From: Thalassia testudinum
Taxonomy: Eukaryota; Streptophyta; Magnoliopsida; Alismatales; Hydrocharitaceae
Assembly: GCA_037157565.1 (NCBI GenBank)
Contig: JAZHRO010000073.1
Coordinates: forward strand, 95,396,001 to 95,460,000
Direction: 5' to 3'
DNA: 64,000 nucleotides
Shown here: in pieces, positions 10,588 to 21,817 of the stretch
How the letters are laid out: every line of letters begins with the position of its first letter
How positions within the stretch are numbered: position 1 is the first letter of the stretch
Program-made: the position numbers and the translations under genes
Notes under the pieces: generated by a model
Database searches by the model: none
Seen by the model: the letters and a program-made list of their open reading frames with translations, nothing else
Told to the model about the DNA's origin: nothing

Positions 10588-11014
10588 GCCGTTGGATCTC
10601 GATCCAACGGCTGTGTTTAGCCTCGCCTAAAAGCTCCTGCTCGACCATCCGCGCTTCATAGCGCAGCGGTCGAGCACGCTTACGCGAGCTGCAAGCGCGG
10701 GTTCGAACCGTAGCGAAGGGGAGGAAGGCACGGGCGTGCTGGCGATAGCAGGTGTTGGATCGTCATCGGATGGCTGTCTGTGCTCAATTGAGATCACACG
10801 CTACTGCACGCGCGGCGTCATGTGACATCGCACGCACTAGGCAGGCGTGCAGCAGCGGGCGAAGATGAATCTTAGGCTGTCCGATCTCACGATCGGACGG
10901 CTGGGATTTAAAGAACGTGCGCAGGTGTTGAGAAAGGGCGTAGCTAAGGAGGCGCGCATGGGTGCGGGTGCTATGCCCACGTTGGGGCTTTAGTGACGGA
11001 TTTATCCGTCACTA
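10588..11014 (+). promoter_or_regulatory. E2 LTR hairpins upstream of TATA
   Basis: Three strong inverted repeats precede the TATA box at 11075. They are GCCGTTGGATC/GATCCAACGGC (10588-10611, 2-nt loop), an 11-bp arm pair around GTCCGATC/GATCGGAC (10876-10901, 4-nt loop) and TAGTGACGGAT/ATCCGTCACTA (10991-11014, 2-nt loop). The first and third persist in E4 with shorter or G-T-containing arms (46410-46427; 46758-46778). Confidence 0.65.
10659..10710 (+). promoter_or_regulatory. tRNA-like A box and B box in E2 LTR
   Basis: TAGCGCAGCGG (10659-10669) fits the pol III A-box consensus TRGYNNANNNG fully. GGTTCGAACCG (10700-10710) fits the B-box consensus at 10 of 11 positions. They are 41 bases apart, as in a tRNA gene. 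The 3' LTR keeps both (20602-20612; 20643-20653). The surrounding sequence does not fold into a good tRNA because the T-stem is poor. It is best called a tRNA-derived or SINE-like relic. Confidence 0.5.
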
Positions 11015-11735
11015 ATGACCCCTCATTTATTATTTTGAAGATTTAATGACCATTTTGCCCCCACTCCTTGCAACTATAAAAGGAGACCCCCTCCATACGA
11101 AATTCTCATCCCTTCCTTCTCCTCTCTGCCTCTCCAAAGCTTAAGAGAAGCTTGTCCCACACCCAGGATGCTCCTCGCGAGATAAAGTCCAAATTTTTGT
11201 CCTCCTTCGAAAGTGGATCCCGCGAAGACGACGGCGTGCTGCTCTGTCCCCGTTCTTCTGCTTCGTCCTCCTTCGTCCTGCTCCATTTTTCTTCGTCCAG
11301 GCGTCGTCTCATCCGGCTCGTCCTCCAAGCAATCATCGAGGAGGATAACTTCTCTCTCCCATTCTTATTTACATCTTTTCTAGTGTAGAATTTTCCTACT
11401 TTATAGTGTTGCTGATTTCCCACTTTCTTGTGTAACTTTTATTTAGTTTGATTATATAAACAGTTTGGAATATTGAATGCATGTTCTCTTTTTCTCTCTC
11501 TTTCTCTCTCTCTCTTTCTTTTAGTCTGATAGTTCCATTGTAATTATATCGCCTCTCTTTTAAAAATTATAAAAAAAATATAATTGCGAATATAGATCAA
11601 CGTAGCCTCCCTATGTTCGACTAGGAATTCTTTTCGGTATAAATTTTATTTGTCGAACACGAATTCTTCGCTTTCAAGCTACAACGACAGGTTTTCCAAA
11701 CACGTTAGCGTAATAATTCGTTACGTTCAACATTT

Positions 11736-11760
11736 TGGCACCGTTGCTGGGGAGGCAACG
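11736..11760 (+). promoter_or_regulatory. E2 primer binding site (tRNA-Asp type) in a hairpin
   Basis: TGGCACCGTTGCTGGGG starts three bases after the LTR end and resembles the complement of the tRNA-Asp 3' end known from Athila/Tat elements (TGGCGCCGTTGCCGGGG). CGTTGC (11742-11747) pairs with GCAACG (11755-11760) around a 7-nt loop, so part of the primer site is in a stem. Confidence 0.8.
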
Positions 11761-12975
11761 ATTTCCGATCTTTTCTTTGCATTTCTTGCACTTTAGTGTT
11801 TTCTAACTTGCTTTCTGTTGTGTCTATTATTTTGCAGAGACCTCCATCAAGGAATCAACAAGCGGTAGACTGGAGTAAAGTGCAGTTGAAGACAACTGTA
11901 AGTGCTCCCCCATTCTTTCCCCCTCCATAGATTTCATTCGCTATATTAAATCCAAATTCCAATTAACCTAGGTGTTTGCATAAATCCTAGGAATAGTTTG
12001 GTTGTTTTGATTTCCACTCACATTCATTCCACCCTCATTCATAAAAAAATAACAAAAAGATAATCTTGTGGGGTAATTTTCAACAAACACACAACACACA
12101 CCCACATTCAAGGCACTTAATCAACTTGATTTGTTTCTACTCAACTTGGTTCTGATCTGTGGAACTGGTACACACAAAGCAACACATAACAGAGTAGAAA
12201 TCATTCTAGGTTAACCATTTTTGAGTGCCTAACTTAGTGGTGCAATTGTGGCCAATTGTTTGAGTTGTTTGGGCCGCACCACTTTATTTAAAACCAACTC
12301 ATCAAGTAGCTCCTCCTTAAGGTTTTTAATCTAGGTATATTCCAGGCACTCCACTTTCTTTCTGATTTTAAAGGAAAACAATCTTCACCCGTGTTTTATA
12401 ACTTGGTTTGCCTAGAAACTTGATTGCAATTCACCTAATTTGAAACCCTAAAAGCTACTTAAGCAAGATTTGAACATTAAAATTCACTCATTATAAATAA
12501 TCTTGCTTGAAAACCCTGGTTGTGCATGCACTTACATAAATCTCAATCAATCATTAAGGGCACAACCCATTGTAAGGACCCATCACATTCCATAAGCACC
12601 ACAATCCTAGGCCTTAATAAAATTGAGTAGACGTTGGCCTTAAGGTTTGATTCGCTCTTCAGGGCCTAGTCTGAGATTATTTTTGATTAACCTACTTGTA
12701 CTGATTAATCTGATGTATGTCTAGGGGAGTAGCGTCAAACGACCATGGCTGGGGGGTACACTAGGAATCGGAGGCGAAAGCCAAAGGAAGAACCTTTTCC
12801 CCAGTCCCTCTTTCTAACTGGTTGGATTAAACAGATGCAAGTAGAGTAAATCATTTACAGTCTTAAGGTGGGTTTTGGGAGTCAGTAGATCCTTAGGCTA
12901 CCCCACTTAAGGACAGCCTTGTTTTGTTGTGCTGCAGGGTCCCTATCCCCAGTCCTTCCGACCTTCTCCTTGTTT
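11761..12975 (+). other. E2 untranslated leader
   Basis: About 1.2 kb without a supported gene. The sequence is closely matched by the E4 leader (47506-48713), for example AGGGGAGTAGCGTCAAACGA near 12723 and 48461. The leader precedes the gag ATG and probably includes packaging signals, which I cannot define. Confidence 0.7.
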
Positions 12976-14973
12976 ATGCTGGGAAGACGGTCATTGAATC
13001 CCCGATTGAAAGGACCATTAGAACATTCTAGGAGGTGCAAGTTAGATTTTGGTCAATTTGATCCCATGGCCGAACAACAGCCTCCTCTGCTTGGAAATCC
13101 ACAGGAAGAATTTCGAAGGCAGCTGGAACAAATGCTGAGAATGCAGGGTGCTCAGCCCTTGAAGGATTTTTATGATCCTTCAAATTACGGGGAATGTCCC
13201 GGCATCCAGATTCCAACCGGTGACGTAGAAATCAAGCCCCAGGTGTTAAGCCTGATTAAGCATTATCATGGGCTTGGCTATGAAGATCCGTTTCAGCACT
13301 TGGAGGACTTGACCACTTTGGTCCAAACCACTAAGGCTCGAAACGTAAACGAGGAGCAAATGATCATGAGGCTCTTCCCCCACTCTCTTAGGGATAAGGC
13401 CGTGCATTGATATAGGACAATAGGAAGACCAATTACAACTTCGAATGAGTTGAAATTGGGCTTTTTGAAGAAATTCTTCCTAGTCAGTTGTACCAATGCT
13501 TTGAGATGGCCAATCACTACCTTTACCCAGCGGCCAGGGGAGCAGTTTCATGTGGCCTAGGAGCGATTCCAGGACTTATTGTGGAGGTGTCCACACCACG
13601 AGGTGCCAAAATGGCAACTCATGCAGATTTTCTATCATGGGTTGACTGAGCAACTCAGAAATCATGTGGATGCTTCTTGCGGAGGCAATTTCCTCAATAA
13701 AGATGCAAATAGTGCACATGATTTATTTGAGGAAATGAGTAAGAATTCAATTAATCATGCCTCCATGGATACTTTTAACCAGTCCCAGCAACCCAGATCA
13801 AATGTCAATGAAGTCCATGACTCTCATTCATTTGATATGGAATTGATTTGTAATAAACTTGATAAGGTGGACTTGGTTGCTAAAAGAATGGAAGAGTGGA
13901 TGGCTGGCAATTCTATGAACAACTCTTAATCCACTCAATCCTAAAATTCAGGATTCCATTCCTCACGAGCTCCTTCTGGAAGGGAGTTCGTGAATCAACT
14001 CGATGCGACTCAACCTATGAGTCAGCATTTTTTGAAACCCCACAGGTTCCCAACTGGGGCCTTTGATCCCAGTTTTTCTAATCCTTCCCTTTCTTTCTCT
14101 CCATCCTCACACTATGAGGATGTCTACGCTGTACAAGAGAATGTTAAATCCTACCCCTACTCAAATGCCTATAATCCAGGTTGGAGAAACCACCCTAACT
14201 TCTCTTGGAAAAATCCGAGGCAACAGACCTAATTCCGACCCAGCAATTATGCTCCGCAACGACCAATGGGTCAGGGTCAAGTATATACTCAGTTGCCTCC
14301 AAATCAGGTCAATCAGCTAGCTTGGAATGCCCGTCAACCCACAGGGCAGGCTGATTTGAACCGTCAAATGGTAGAGATGCAAGGATCTATGCTCCAGCTC
14401 ATGCAGCAAATGAAAAACTCTCTGGACAACTTGCAATCCGGGCTCATTGCTAACTCTCGTCAACCCGGATCTCTACCATCCCAACCCGTACCTAACCCGC
14501 GAAACATTATGAATTCAGGCAATCAAGCCCAAGGGTACGGAAATCAGAGGGACCCGCAAGCACATGCTCAGGTGGTTGAGCAGGGTTCCTCATCTTCTTC
14601 TTCTGTAAATCAACAATTCATGGTCAATCAAGTCCCTCCAATCTTTCCTAACCCTCCCTAAGACCCAAATTCTTACGCTTCTTCAAATTCTGTAACTTTG
14701 AGGAGTGGCAAGAAGACTTAGGATCCACAACTACACTATTATGATCTTTTGAATCCTGAAGAACCTGAGGAGAGAGACAAGAATTCTAGAGGAGAAATCA
14801 AGGCTCAGGAACCTGATTCCAAACATTTGACTCATGTTCCTTTTCCTGAAGTCTTAACTAAATCAAAGAAGAAGAAGTCTGTTGATAGCAATGAGGAGCT
14901 TCTGAATTTATTTAAGATTGTTGAGATCAATATCCTACTATCAAGCACATATCGGCTTACGCAAGATTTTTAA
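12976..14973 (+). pseudogene. gag: E2 gag, multiply interrupted
   Basis: Capsid polyprotein remnant. It starts MLGRRSLNPRLKGPLEH, like the other gags, though the open frame runs a little further upstream. It retains YHGLGYEDPFQHLEDL, CPHHEVPKWQLMQIFYHGL and YNPGWRNHPNFSWK (near 14170-14210). Stops interrupt it at 13408 (TGG to TGA), about 13558 (TGG to TAG), 13927, 14230 and 14659, among others. A short deletion near 14940 breaks the frame before the protease. No CCHC knuckle is visible. Confidence 0.88.
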
Positions 14974-15023
14974 AGGAATTATGTACACAAAAGCGTGAGT
15001 CAAGAGAATCTGTTCCGAGGAAG

Positions 15024-16556
15024 GTGGTACTCTCCGAGCAGGCTAGCTCTGTTATCCTGCACTACCTTCCTCAGAAAAAGAGAGATCCTGGTGCTCCTTT
15101 GATTTCTTGCATTATCGGAGATTACACATTTGATAGAGCACTTTTGGATCTCGGTGCATCCATCAACCTAATTCCAATTTCTCTCTATGAGAAGTTTGGG
15201 TTAGGTGAACTTCAGCCAACTTCAGTAACGCTACTGTTAGCAGATCGTTCAGTTACAAACCTGCGAGGCGTTATTGAAGATGTTATAGTTAAGGTCAAGG
15301 GTTTCTATTTTCCTATAGATTTCCTTGTCCTTGACATGGATGTACCGGATAATCTGAGGAACATGCCCATCGTTCTGGGGCGTCCGTTCCTGGCTACCGG
15401 AAAGGCCAGAATTAATTGTGAAAGTGGTAGCATGGAAATCGCCTTTGGGGACCAACGAATGAAATTGGATATTTTTAAGGCGATCAACAAATTTGAGGAT
15501 TGTGGATTTATTGAGGAACTTGATGAGGATAATGTTAATATTGAAACTTGTTTGACAGTTTCCTCAATTGAAAGTTCCTCTTTGGTTGATGAATTTGACC
15601 CGCAACCCTCTGACCTGACATCTTCGGAAGAGGTTACTGATTTTGTTCACTCACAACCTTTTCCTCTTGTTGAATCTTCAGCATCTACCCTACAATCAAT
15701 CATCACCCCACCCCAGCTTGAATTGAGACCATTGCCTGAGAATTTGAAATGTCAACTTTTAGGACCTCAGAATACGCTCCCTGTGATTATCAGTGCTAAA
15801 TTGACAAAGGAGCAAGATATTAAATTGATCAAGGTCCTAAAGGAACATAAGGAGGCAATTGGTTGGACCATTCATGACCTCAGGGGGATTGAGCCATCTT
15901 ACTGTAATCATAGAATATTTTTGGAAGATGGATCCCGCCCTTCTCGCCAGATGCAAAGGAGATTGAATCCAAATATGCGAGAAGTGGTCAAAAAGGAAAT
16001 CATCAAGTGGCTCGATGCAGGAATTATTTATCCAATCTTTGACAATCCCTGGGTAAGTCCCGTTTAGATTGTTCCAAAGAAAGCTGGGATTACTGTTGTG
16101 ATTAATGAGAGAGGAGAATCTGTCACAACTCGTTCAGCTTCCTCTTGGAGAGTTTGTATTGATTATAGGAAGCTAAACATAGCCACTAAAAAGGATCATT
16201 TTCCCCTGCCCTTCATTGATCAAATCTTGGAAAAATTAGCCAGGCAGAAGTACTTCTGTTTTCTTGATGGCTACTCAGGATACAACCAAGTTCCTATCCA
16301 ACCCGAGGATCAGGAAAAAACTACTTTCACCTGTCCCTACGGAACCTTTTCTTTTCATAGGATGCCTTTCAGGTTATGCAATGCACTTGCGACTTTTCAA
16401 AGGTGTATGCTAGCCATATTTTCTGACATGGTGGGAGAGTTTATGGAAGTCTTCATGGATGATTTCTCTATTTTCGGAGAATCATTTGACTCTTGTTTGG
16501 CTAATTTGGAAATGATTCTTAAGCGGTGTATCAAGACACGACTGGTCCTTAGCTAG
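15024..16556 (+). pseudogene. pol: E2 protease and reverse transcriptase
   Basis: The aspartic protease has ALLDLGASINLIPISLYEKFG near 15140 and LGRPFLATGKA near 15380. RT begins at about 15930 (MQRRLNPNMREVVKKEIIKW) and reaches the catalytic VFMDDFSIFG at about 16450-16475. The frame is broken by TAG at 16065-16067, where relatives have CAG, and by TAG at 16554-16556, where relatives have TGG. Catalytic residues persist but the protein cannot be made intact. Confidence 0.9.
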
Positions 16557-17240
16557 GAAAAGAGTCATTTCATGACCTAAGAGGGCATCGTTTTGGGTCA
16601 TGTAATCTCTGAACAGGGAATTGAAGTAGACAAAGCTAAGGTTGATGCTATCGCTAAACTTCCTCCTCCCACATCTGTTAAACAGATCAGATCATTTCTT
16701 GGCCATGTGGGTTTTTATCGAAGATTCATAAAGGATTTCTCAAAGGTTGCTTGTCCTTTGAGTAATCTTCTTGCCAAAGAAACGCCGTTTGTTTTTGATG
16801 AATCATGCCGAAAGGCATTTGATTTCCTGAAAATGGCAGTCACCTATGCTCCAATTTTGCAACCACCAATTTGGACAGCCCCTTTTGAGATCATGACCGA
16901 CGCTTCTGATTACGCGGTCGGGGCTGTCCTGGGTCAGAAAAATGATCGAAAGCCCTCTGTCAATTACTACGCTAGTAAAACTTTGGATGAAGCCTAGAGG
17001 AATTACACTGTTACTGAAAAGGAATTACTAGCTGTAGTATTTGCTTTGGAAAAATTCAGGGCTTATCTCTTAAGGTCTCATGTTATCGTTTATACCGACC
17101 ACTCGGCCTTGAGACATCTCTTGGCTAAAAAGGATGCTAGACCCTTATTCGTTGGATTCTTCTTCATGAATTTGATCTTGAAATCAAGGATAAAACTGGG
17201 GTACAAAATGTGGTGGCGGATCATTTGTCGAGACTCCTAG
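16557..17240 (+). pseudogene. pol: E2 RT thumb and RNase H
   Basis: It retains GHVISEQGIEVDKAKVDAI, RSFLGHVGFYRRFIKDFSK and the RNase H start [15 protein letters not shown] (about 16893), then YASKTLDEA and [16 protein letters not shown]. Stops occur at about 16577 (CAA to TAA) and 16995 (CAG to TAG). A deletion and shift near 17150 scramble the sequence before the frame recovers at [10 protein letters not shown]. Confidence 0.88.
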
Positions 17241-18609
17241 GTGATTCTTTTTGTCCAGACATTCCGATTGCTGACACTTTTCCGGACGAAACCATTCTTA
17301 CAGTTTTAGGTGTCCACACCCCATGGTTTGCTGACATTGTTAACTATTTGGCCGTTGGTCAAATCCCCCAGGATTGGACCAAGCAACAACGGGATAGACT
17401 CAAATCTGAGGCCAAATACTACTTCTGGGAGGACCCTGAACTGTACCGCATCGGCTCTGATCAGATTATTCGCCGATGCATACCGGAGAATGAATTCAAC
17501 AGTATACTTGAGTTCGGCCATGCATTTGGGTGTGGTGGACATTTCTCTGGGAAAAAGACGGCTGCAAAAATCTTGCAATCTGGCTTCTATTGGCCGTCTT
17601 TATTCAAGGATGCCTAAGATTTCTTAAGGTCATGTTCTCGATGTTAGGCACTCGGGAGCATAACTAAGAGAGACATGATGCCCCTAAACCCTATTATTCC
17701 AATTGAAATTTTTGATGTTTGGGGCATCGATTTCGTGGGACCCTTTATCCCTTCATTTGGACATCAGTACATTCTTGTTGCTGTTAATTATGTGTCCAAA
17801 TGGATTGAGGCGATTCCCACTCGAACCAATGACCATAAGGTGGTCATCAATTTTGTCAAGAAAAGTATCTTCAGTAGGTTCGAGATTACGAGGGCTATCA
17901 TCAGTGATGGTGGCACTCATTTTACTAATGCCCAATTCCAGAATTTATTGGCCAAATATGGGGTTAATCACCGAATTTCCAAACCTTACCATCCCCAGAC
18001 GAATGGACAAGCCGAGATCTCCAATCGAGAGATCAAGAACATTCTGCAAAAAATGGTTAGGCTTGATCGCAAGGATTGGACTCAAAAGCTTTGGACGCTC
18101 TTTGGGCCTACTGTACGGTGTATAAAATGCCCATCGGCATGTCTCCATTCCGATTGGTGTATGGAAAGGCATGCCATCTACCTGTTGAGGTTGAACACAA
18201 GGCATTCTGGGCAATCAAACAATGTAATTTAGATCTGAATCAAGACGGGAAGACTAGGAAACTCCAACTATCTGAGTTGAAGGAGCTTAGAAATGATGCT
18301 TATGAGAATGTCAAGATCTACAAGGCTCGGACCAAAGCTCTACATGATCAATTGATTTCTCTCAAGAGCTTTGAGCCAAACCAGAAGGTCTAGTTATTCG
18401 ATTCTAAACTTAAGTTCTTTCCTGGCAAACTTAGATCTAAATGGAATGGCCCATTCATAATTGATCAGATTTTTCCAAATGGTGTCGTTCAGATTTCTGA
18501 CCCAAAGACGAGTAACACCTTTAAAGTCAACGGTCAACGTCTGAAGCCTGTTGTTGACCATAATCTTCCAGAACCCGTCTCAGACTCTATTGCTCTAGCC
18601 ATTCTATGA
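17210..18609 (+). pseudogene. pol: E2 RNase H end and integrase
   Basis: Integrase remnant with WGIDFVGPF (about 17718), [13 protein letters not shown] (about 17900) and the NREIKN glutamate (about 18021), so the D-D-E triad is visible. Stops occur at 17615 (CAA to TAA), about 17644 (CAG to TAG) and about 18391 (TGG to TAG), with a shift near 18100. The end TGA (18607-18609) aligns with the E4 end at 56336-56338. No downstream env-like frame is seen. Confidence 0.88.
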
Positions 18610-18739
18610 CTTCTTTGGCTGGACTTCGCCAAGCTGATGGCATTAAACTCAGCAGTTGTACATATGACACAACGCTGATACGAGCTTTATATCCAGGTGA
18701 CATCTTTCATATTCTATCCTTTCTTTCATGTCTCTTTTT

Positions 18740-18774
18740 CAATGAGGACATTGCATCAGCTAGGCATGGGGGGG
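18740..18774 (+). promoter_or_regulatory. E2 first G-rich block with hairpin
   Basis: The hairpin CAATG-AGGA-CATTG (18740-18753) precedes AGGCATGGGGGGG (18762-18774), 1222 bases before the true PPT. It is the same design as in E1 and E4. Confidence 0.65.
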
Positions 18775-19960
18775 TGGATTCATTTTCGAATTATTTGGTC
18801 AGCTTTGTGAAATCCATATAAATTGCTTTTCTCTTCTTATTTATATAAAAAAAAATCAAAATTAGGAAGGATTGGTTGGACATTAGGACTTTTCAATCCT
18901 AAGAAATTTTACATTAGGATCTGAACACAAAGACCCTTCAAGTCTTTGGACTTAATTAGCCTGTGTATCCACTAAAATGTGGGTTTTTTTGAGTCCTCGC
19001 CATCTTAATTTTATTGTAATTGGAATAAATAAGTTGGGTGATAAGTACACGACTTATCAACCCACCCTTTGATTTGAGGGAATTTTTGAGTTTTAAGCAT
19101 CTACACACTTTCTTTGCACTGACTCATTGTTCGGCGATTCTAATGGAAACTGGGTAGCTAATGAACCTTCTAGGGTGATATGGCTGGCAAGTTATCGTGG
19201 GTAACAGCCCATAGGTAGGTTGTCTAGAGCCCAATCACTGGACCTTTCTCTTTTTCCTGCCCTTAGGTAAATCTTAGATCAGGGAAGCCACGTACTTAAG
19301 AAAAGAAAAGAAAAAAAAATAAAAAAGAAAAGGACAAAAGAAAAAAAAGAAATAAGCCACACTTCGCCGCACGAGTATGGCTGGCAAGTTGTCGGTGGTA
19401 ACTGCTCATCGACCGGTTGTCTAGAACCTAGCTCAGTAAATGAACTAAAAATTTCCAAAACACTTAGGAAGAAGCGGAGAAGTAGAATAAACAGGGGAGA
19501 TATACATTGGATTCACCCTTGTGTTGACCCCGTAAAAAAATAAAAGTACGGAGAAAGCTACCGGTTGTAAAGATACACCATTAGGCAGAATTCTTTTGAG
19601 GTCACCTAGAGGTGCAGAAATCCGAAGTCCATTTTAATTACCGGTCAACGAGTCTATCACAATCACAATAAGATGCTTAAAACTTAGGATTCTCATCAAA
19701 TCTTGGGTGAGTTGAATGGCCGTAGAAAGGCACTCTTAAACCCTAAAATTTGAAAATCCAAAAATAAAAAATAAAAAAAAGAGAAAAAAGAAAATTTTCT
19801 TTTAATAAGGTGAGGGCTTGAGGCGGTCTGCATTTTGGCTGATACACAGGCACTATTGTGTCTTTGAAAGTTCAGATCCTAAGTAGATAGTTTCTTAATG
19901 ATTGAAAATAACTCATGCCCAAATAATCCAACCTAATTCTTTTATAAATAGCATATAGAT
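18775..19960 (+). repeat. E2 3' noncoding block with two dispersed repeats
   Basis: No gene is supported. A roughly 55-bp unit beginning TATGGCTGGCAAGTT occurs twice (about 19179-19232 and 19376-19430), separated by an A/G-rich stretch (19296-19355). The first copy can form GTTA-TCGTGGG-TAAC, again a 7-nt loop. E4 has the same two units at about 56917-56972 and 57136-57190. Confidence 0.6.
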
Positions 19961-19996
19961 TTTGCTAGGGACTAGCAAAAGATAGGCATGGGGGTA
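19961..19996 (+). promoter_or_regulatory. E2 PPT with upstream hairpin
   Basis: A perfect TTTGCTAG-GGA-CTAGCAAA hairpin (19961-19979) is followed by the PPT AGGCATGGGGGTA (19984-19996), which abuts the 3' LTR start TGATG at 19997. Confidence 0.87.
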
Positions 19997-21677
19997 TGAT
20001 GTAAACACATTTACACTACTTAAGATGTCTATTTATGCATGTTCTTAAGCATAGGATTGCATTTCATGATATAAATATTGCATAACATGCATCATCTTGC
20101 ATTTAGAGTAGTTTGAATAAAATGGAGGTTAATTGTCTCCTTTTATGTGCATGGACAGGGAAAACATTTTATCGGGGCCTCAGATCGAAGATCCATCCGT
20201 ATGGATGTGATCAGGGTGACGATTGGAGTTCAACGACTCCAAGATCGCCCTAATCAGGCATCCGTAGCATCAGATAGTGACTGGGGAACCTTAGAAGATC
20301 AAGGGCCAGGATGGTGTAAATCCACTCTTCAAATGACAAATCCTACCGCATGGATGAATTCGGATCGACGATTGCAACCCAACGACGGAAAAAATCAAGT
20401 CAATCCGACATCCGTGGCACCATCTACAACTTCCAGAAGATGGATGGCCAAGATGGCACCACGTGGCACCATCCCGGCCACCCAAACGACCACATACATT
20501 TTCTGAAGACCCCTCACTCGCTCCCTCTCCGTCGTTGGATCTCGATCCAACGGCTGTGGTCAGCCGCTCCTAAAAGCGCCCGCTCGACCATCCGCACCAC
20601 GTAGCGCAGCGGTTGAACACGCTTACCCGAGCTGTGGGCGCGGGTTCGAACTGCAACGAAGGGAGGAAGACACGAGTGTGCGGGCGATGGAGGGCGTTGG
20701 ATCATCATCAGACAACCATCTGGGCTCAATTGAGATCGCGCGCTATTGCTCGCGCAGCGTCACACGGCATCGCACGCGCCGGGCAGGCGCACAGCAGCGG
20801 GCGAAGATGAATCTTAAGCCGTCCTATCTTGCGATCGGACGGCTGGGATTTAAAGAATGTGCACGGGTATTAAGAAAGGGCACAGCTGAGGAGGCGTGTG
20901 TGGGTGCGGGTGCTACACCCACGCTGGGGCTTTAGTGAGGATTTATCCGTCACTAAAGACCCCTCATTTATTATTTTAAAGATGTAATGACCATTTTGCC
21001 CCCACTTCTTGCAACTATAAAAGGAGACCCCCTCCATACGAAATTCTCATCCCTCCCTTCTCCTCTCTACCTCTCCAAAGCTCAAGAGAAGCTTGTCCCA
21101 CACCCGGGATGCTCCTCGCGAGATAAAGTCCAAATTTTCGTCCTCCTTCGAAAGTGGATCCCGCGAAGACGACGACGTGCTGCTCTGTTCCCGTTCTTCT
21201 GCTTCGTCCTCCTTCGTCCTGCTCCATTTTTCTTCGTCCAGGCATCGTCTCATCCAGCTCGTCCTCCAAGCAATCGTCGAGGAGGATAACTTCTCTCTCC
21301 CATTCTTATTTACATCTTTTCTAGTGTAGAATTTTCCTACTTTATAGTGTTGCTGATTTCCCACTTTCTTGTGTAACTTTTATTTAGTTTGATTGTATAA
21401 ACAGTTTGGAATATTGAATGCATGTTCTCTTTTTCTCTCTCTTTCTCTCTCTCTCTCTCTTTCTTTTAGTCTGATAGTTCCATTGTAATTATATCGCCTC
21501 TCTTTTAAAAAATTATAAAAAAAATATAATTGCGAATATAGATCAACGTAGCCTCCCTGTGTTCGACTAGGAATTCTTTTCGATATAAATTTTATTTGTT
21601 GAACACGAATTCTTCGCTTTCAAGCTACAACGACAGGTTTTCCAAACACGTTAGCGTAGCAATTCGAGCGTTCAACA
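19997..21677 (+). repeat. E2 3' LTR (complete)
   Basis: 1681 bp, TGATGTAAAC to GTTCAACA. A hairpin TGTAAA-CACA-TTTACA (20000-20015) lies at its start. The TATA box is TATAAA at 21016-21021, and a CT-rich repeat lies near 21430-21470. From about 20443 it aligns with 10501-11732. Its first 446 bases are missing from the visible 5' copy. E4's 5' LTR (1601 bp) is homologous. Confidence 0.92.
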
Positions 21678-21817
21678 AGAAGCGAGGAAGTAGAATAAAT
21701 CAGGGAGATATACACTGGGTTTGCCTCTGTGTTGACCCCATAAAAAAGTAAAAAAAGTAGGGAGAAAGCTACCGATTGAAAAAATAAACCTTTAGGTAGA
21801 AACTCTTCTGGTCACCT
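21678..21817 (+). mobile_element. E0: fragment of another E2-family element
   Basis: These 140 bases match E2's own internal 3' noncoding region (about 19465-19605: agaagcg..., gtagaataaa, ggagatatacac, gggagaaagctacc, ggtcacct). The fragment stands outside E2's LTR, so E2 probably inserted into another copy of its own family. The CACTA element begins after GGTCACCT, in the middle of this matching stretch. Confidence 0.75.

Larger units (their letters stand above)
10501..11732 (+). repeat. E2 5' LTR (right-hand part)
   Basis: Aligned with the complete 3' LTR, this copy starts at the position equivalent to about 20443 and lacks roughly the first 446 bases. It ends GTTCAACA at 11732, just before the primer binding site. 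It includes a TATA box (TATAAA, 11075-11080), a CT-rich simple repeat (about 11490-11525) and the conserved end seen again at 21640-21677. Confidence 0.88.
10501..21677 (+). mobile_element. E2: Athila/Tat-like Ty3 element, 5' LTR interrupted by E1
   Basis: It comprises a partial 5' LTR (10501-11732), a tRNA-Asp-like primer site, leader, gag-pol with many stops and frameshifts, G-rich block, 3' noncoding repeats, PPT and a complete 3' LTR (19997-21677, 1681 bp). Near the TATA box the two LTRs show 16 differences in about 370 aligned bases, mostly transitions, so the element is not recent. The right flank starts with AGAAG (21678), which would be the target duplication if the insertion model holds. 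E4 is another member of the same family. Confidence 0.88.

Noticed and set aside
10650..10720. A functional tRNA gene.
   Set aside because: The A and B boxes fit, but the T-stem and acceptor stem do not pair, so it is recorded as tRNA-like only.
11074..11423. Open frames repeated at 21015-21364, which at first looked like a conserved small gene.
   Set aside because: They are the two LTRs of one element, so repetition is expected; the frame is not kept in E4 (about 46839-47113).
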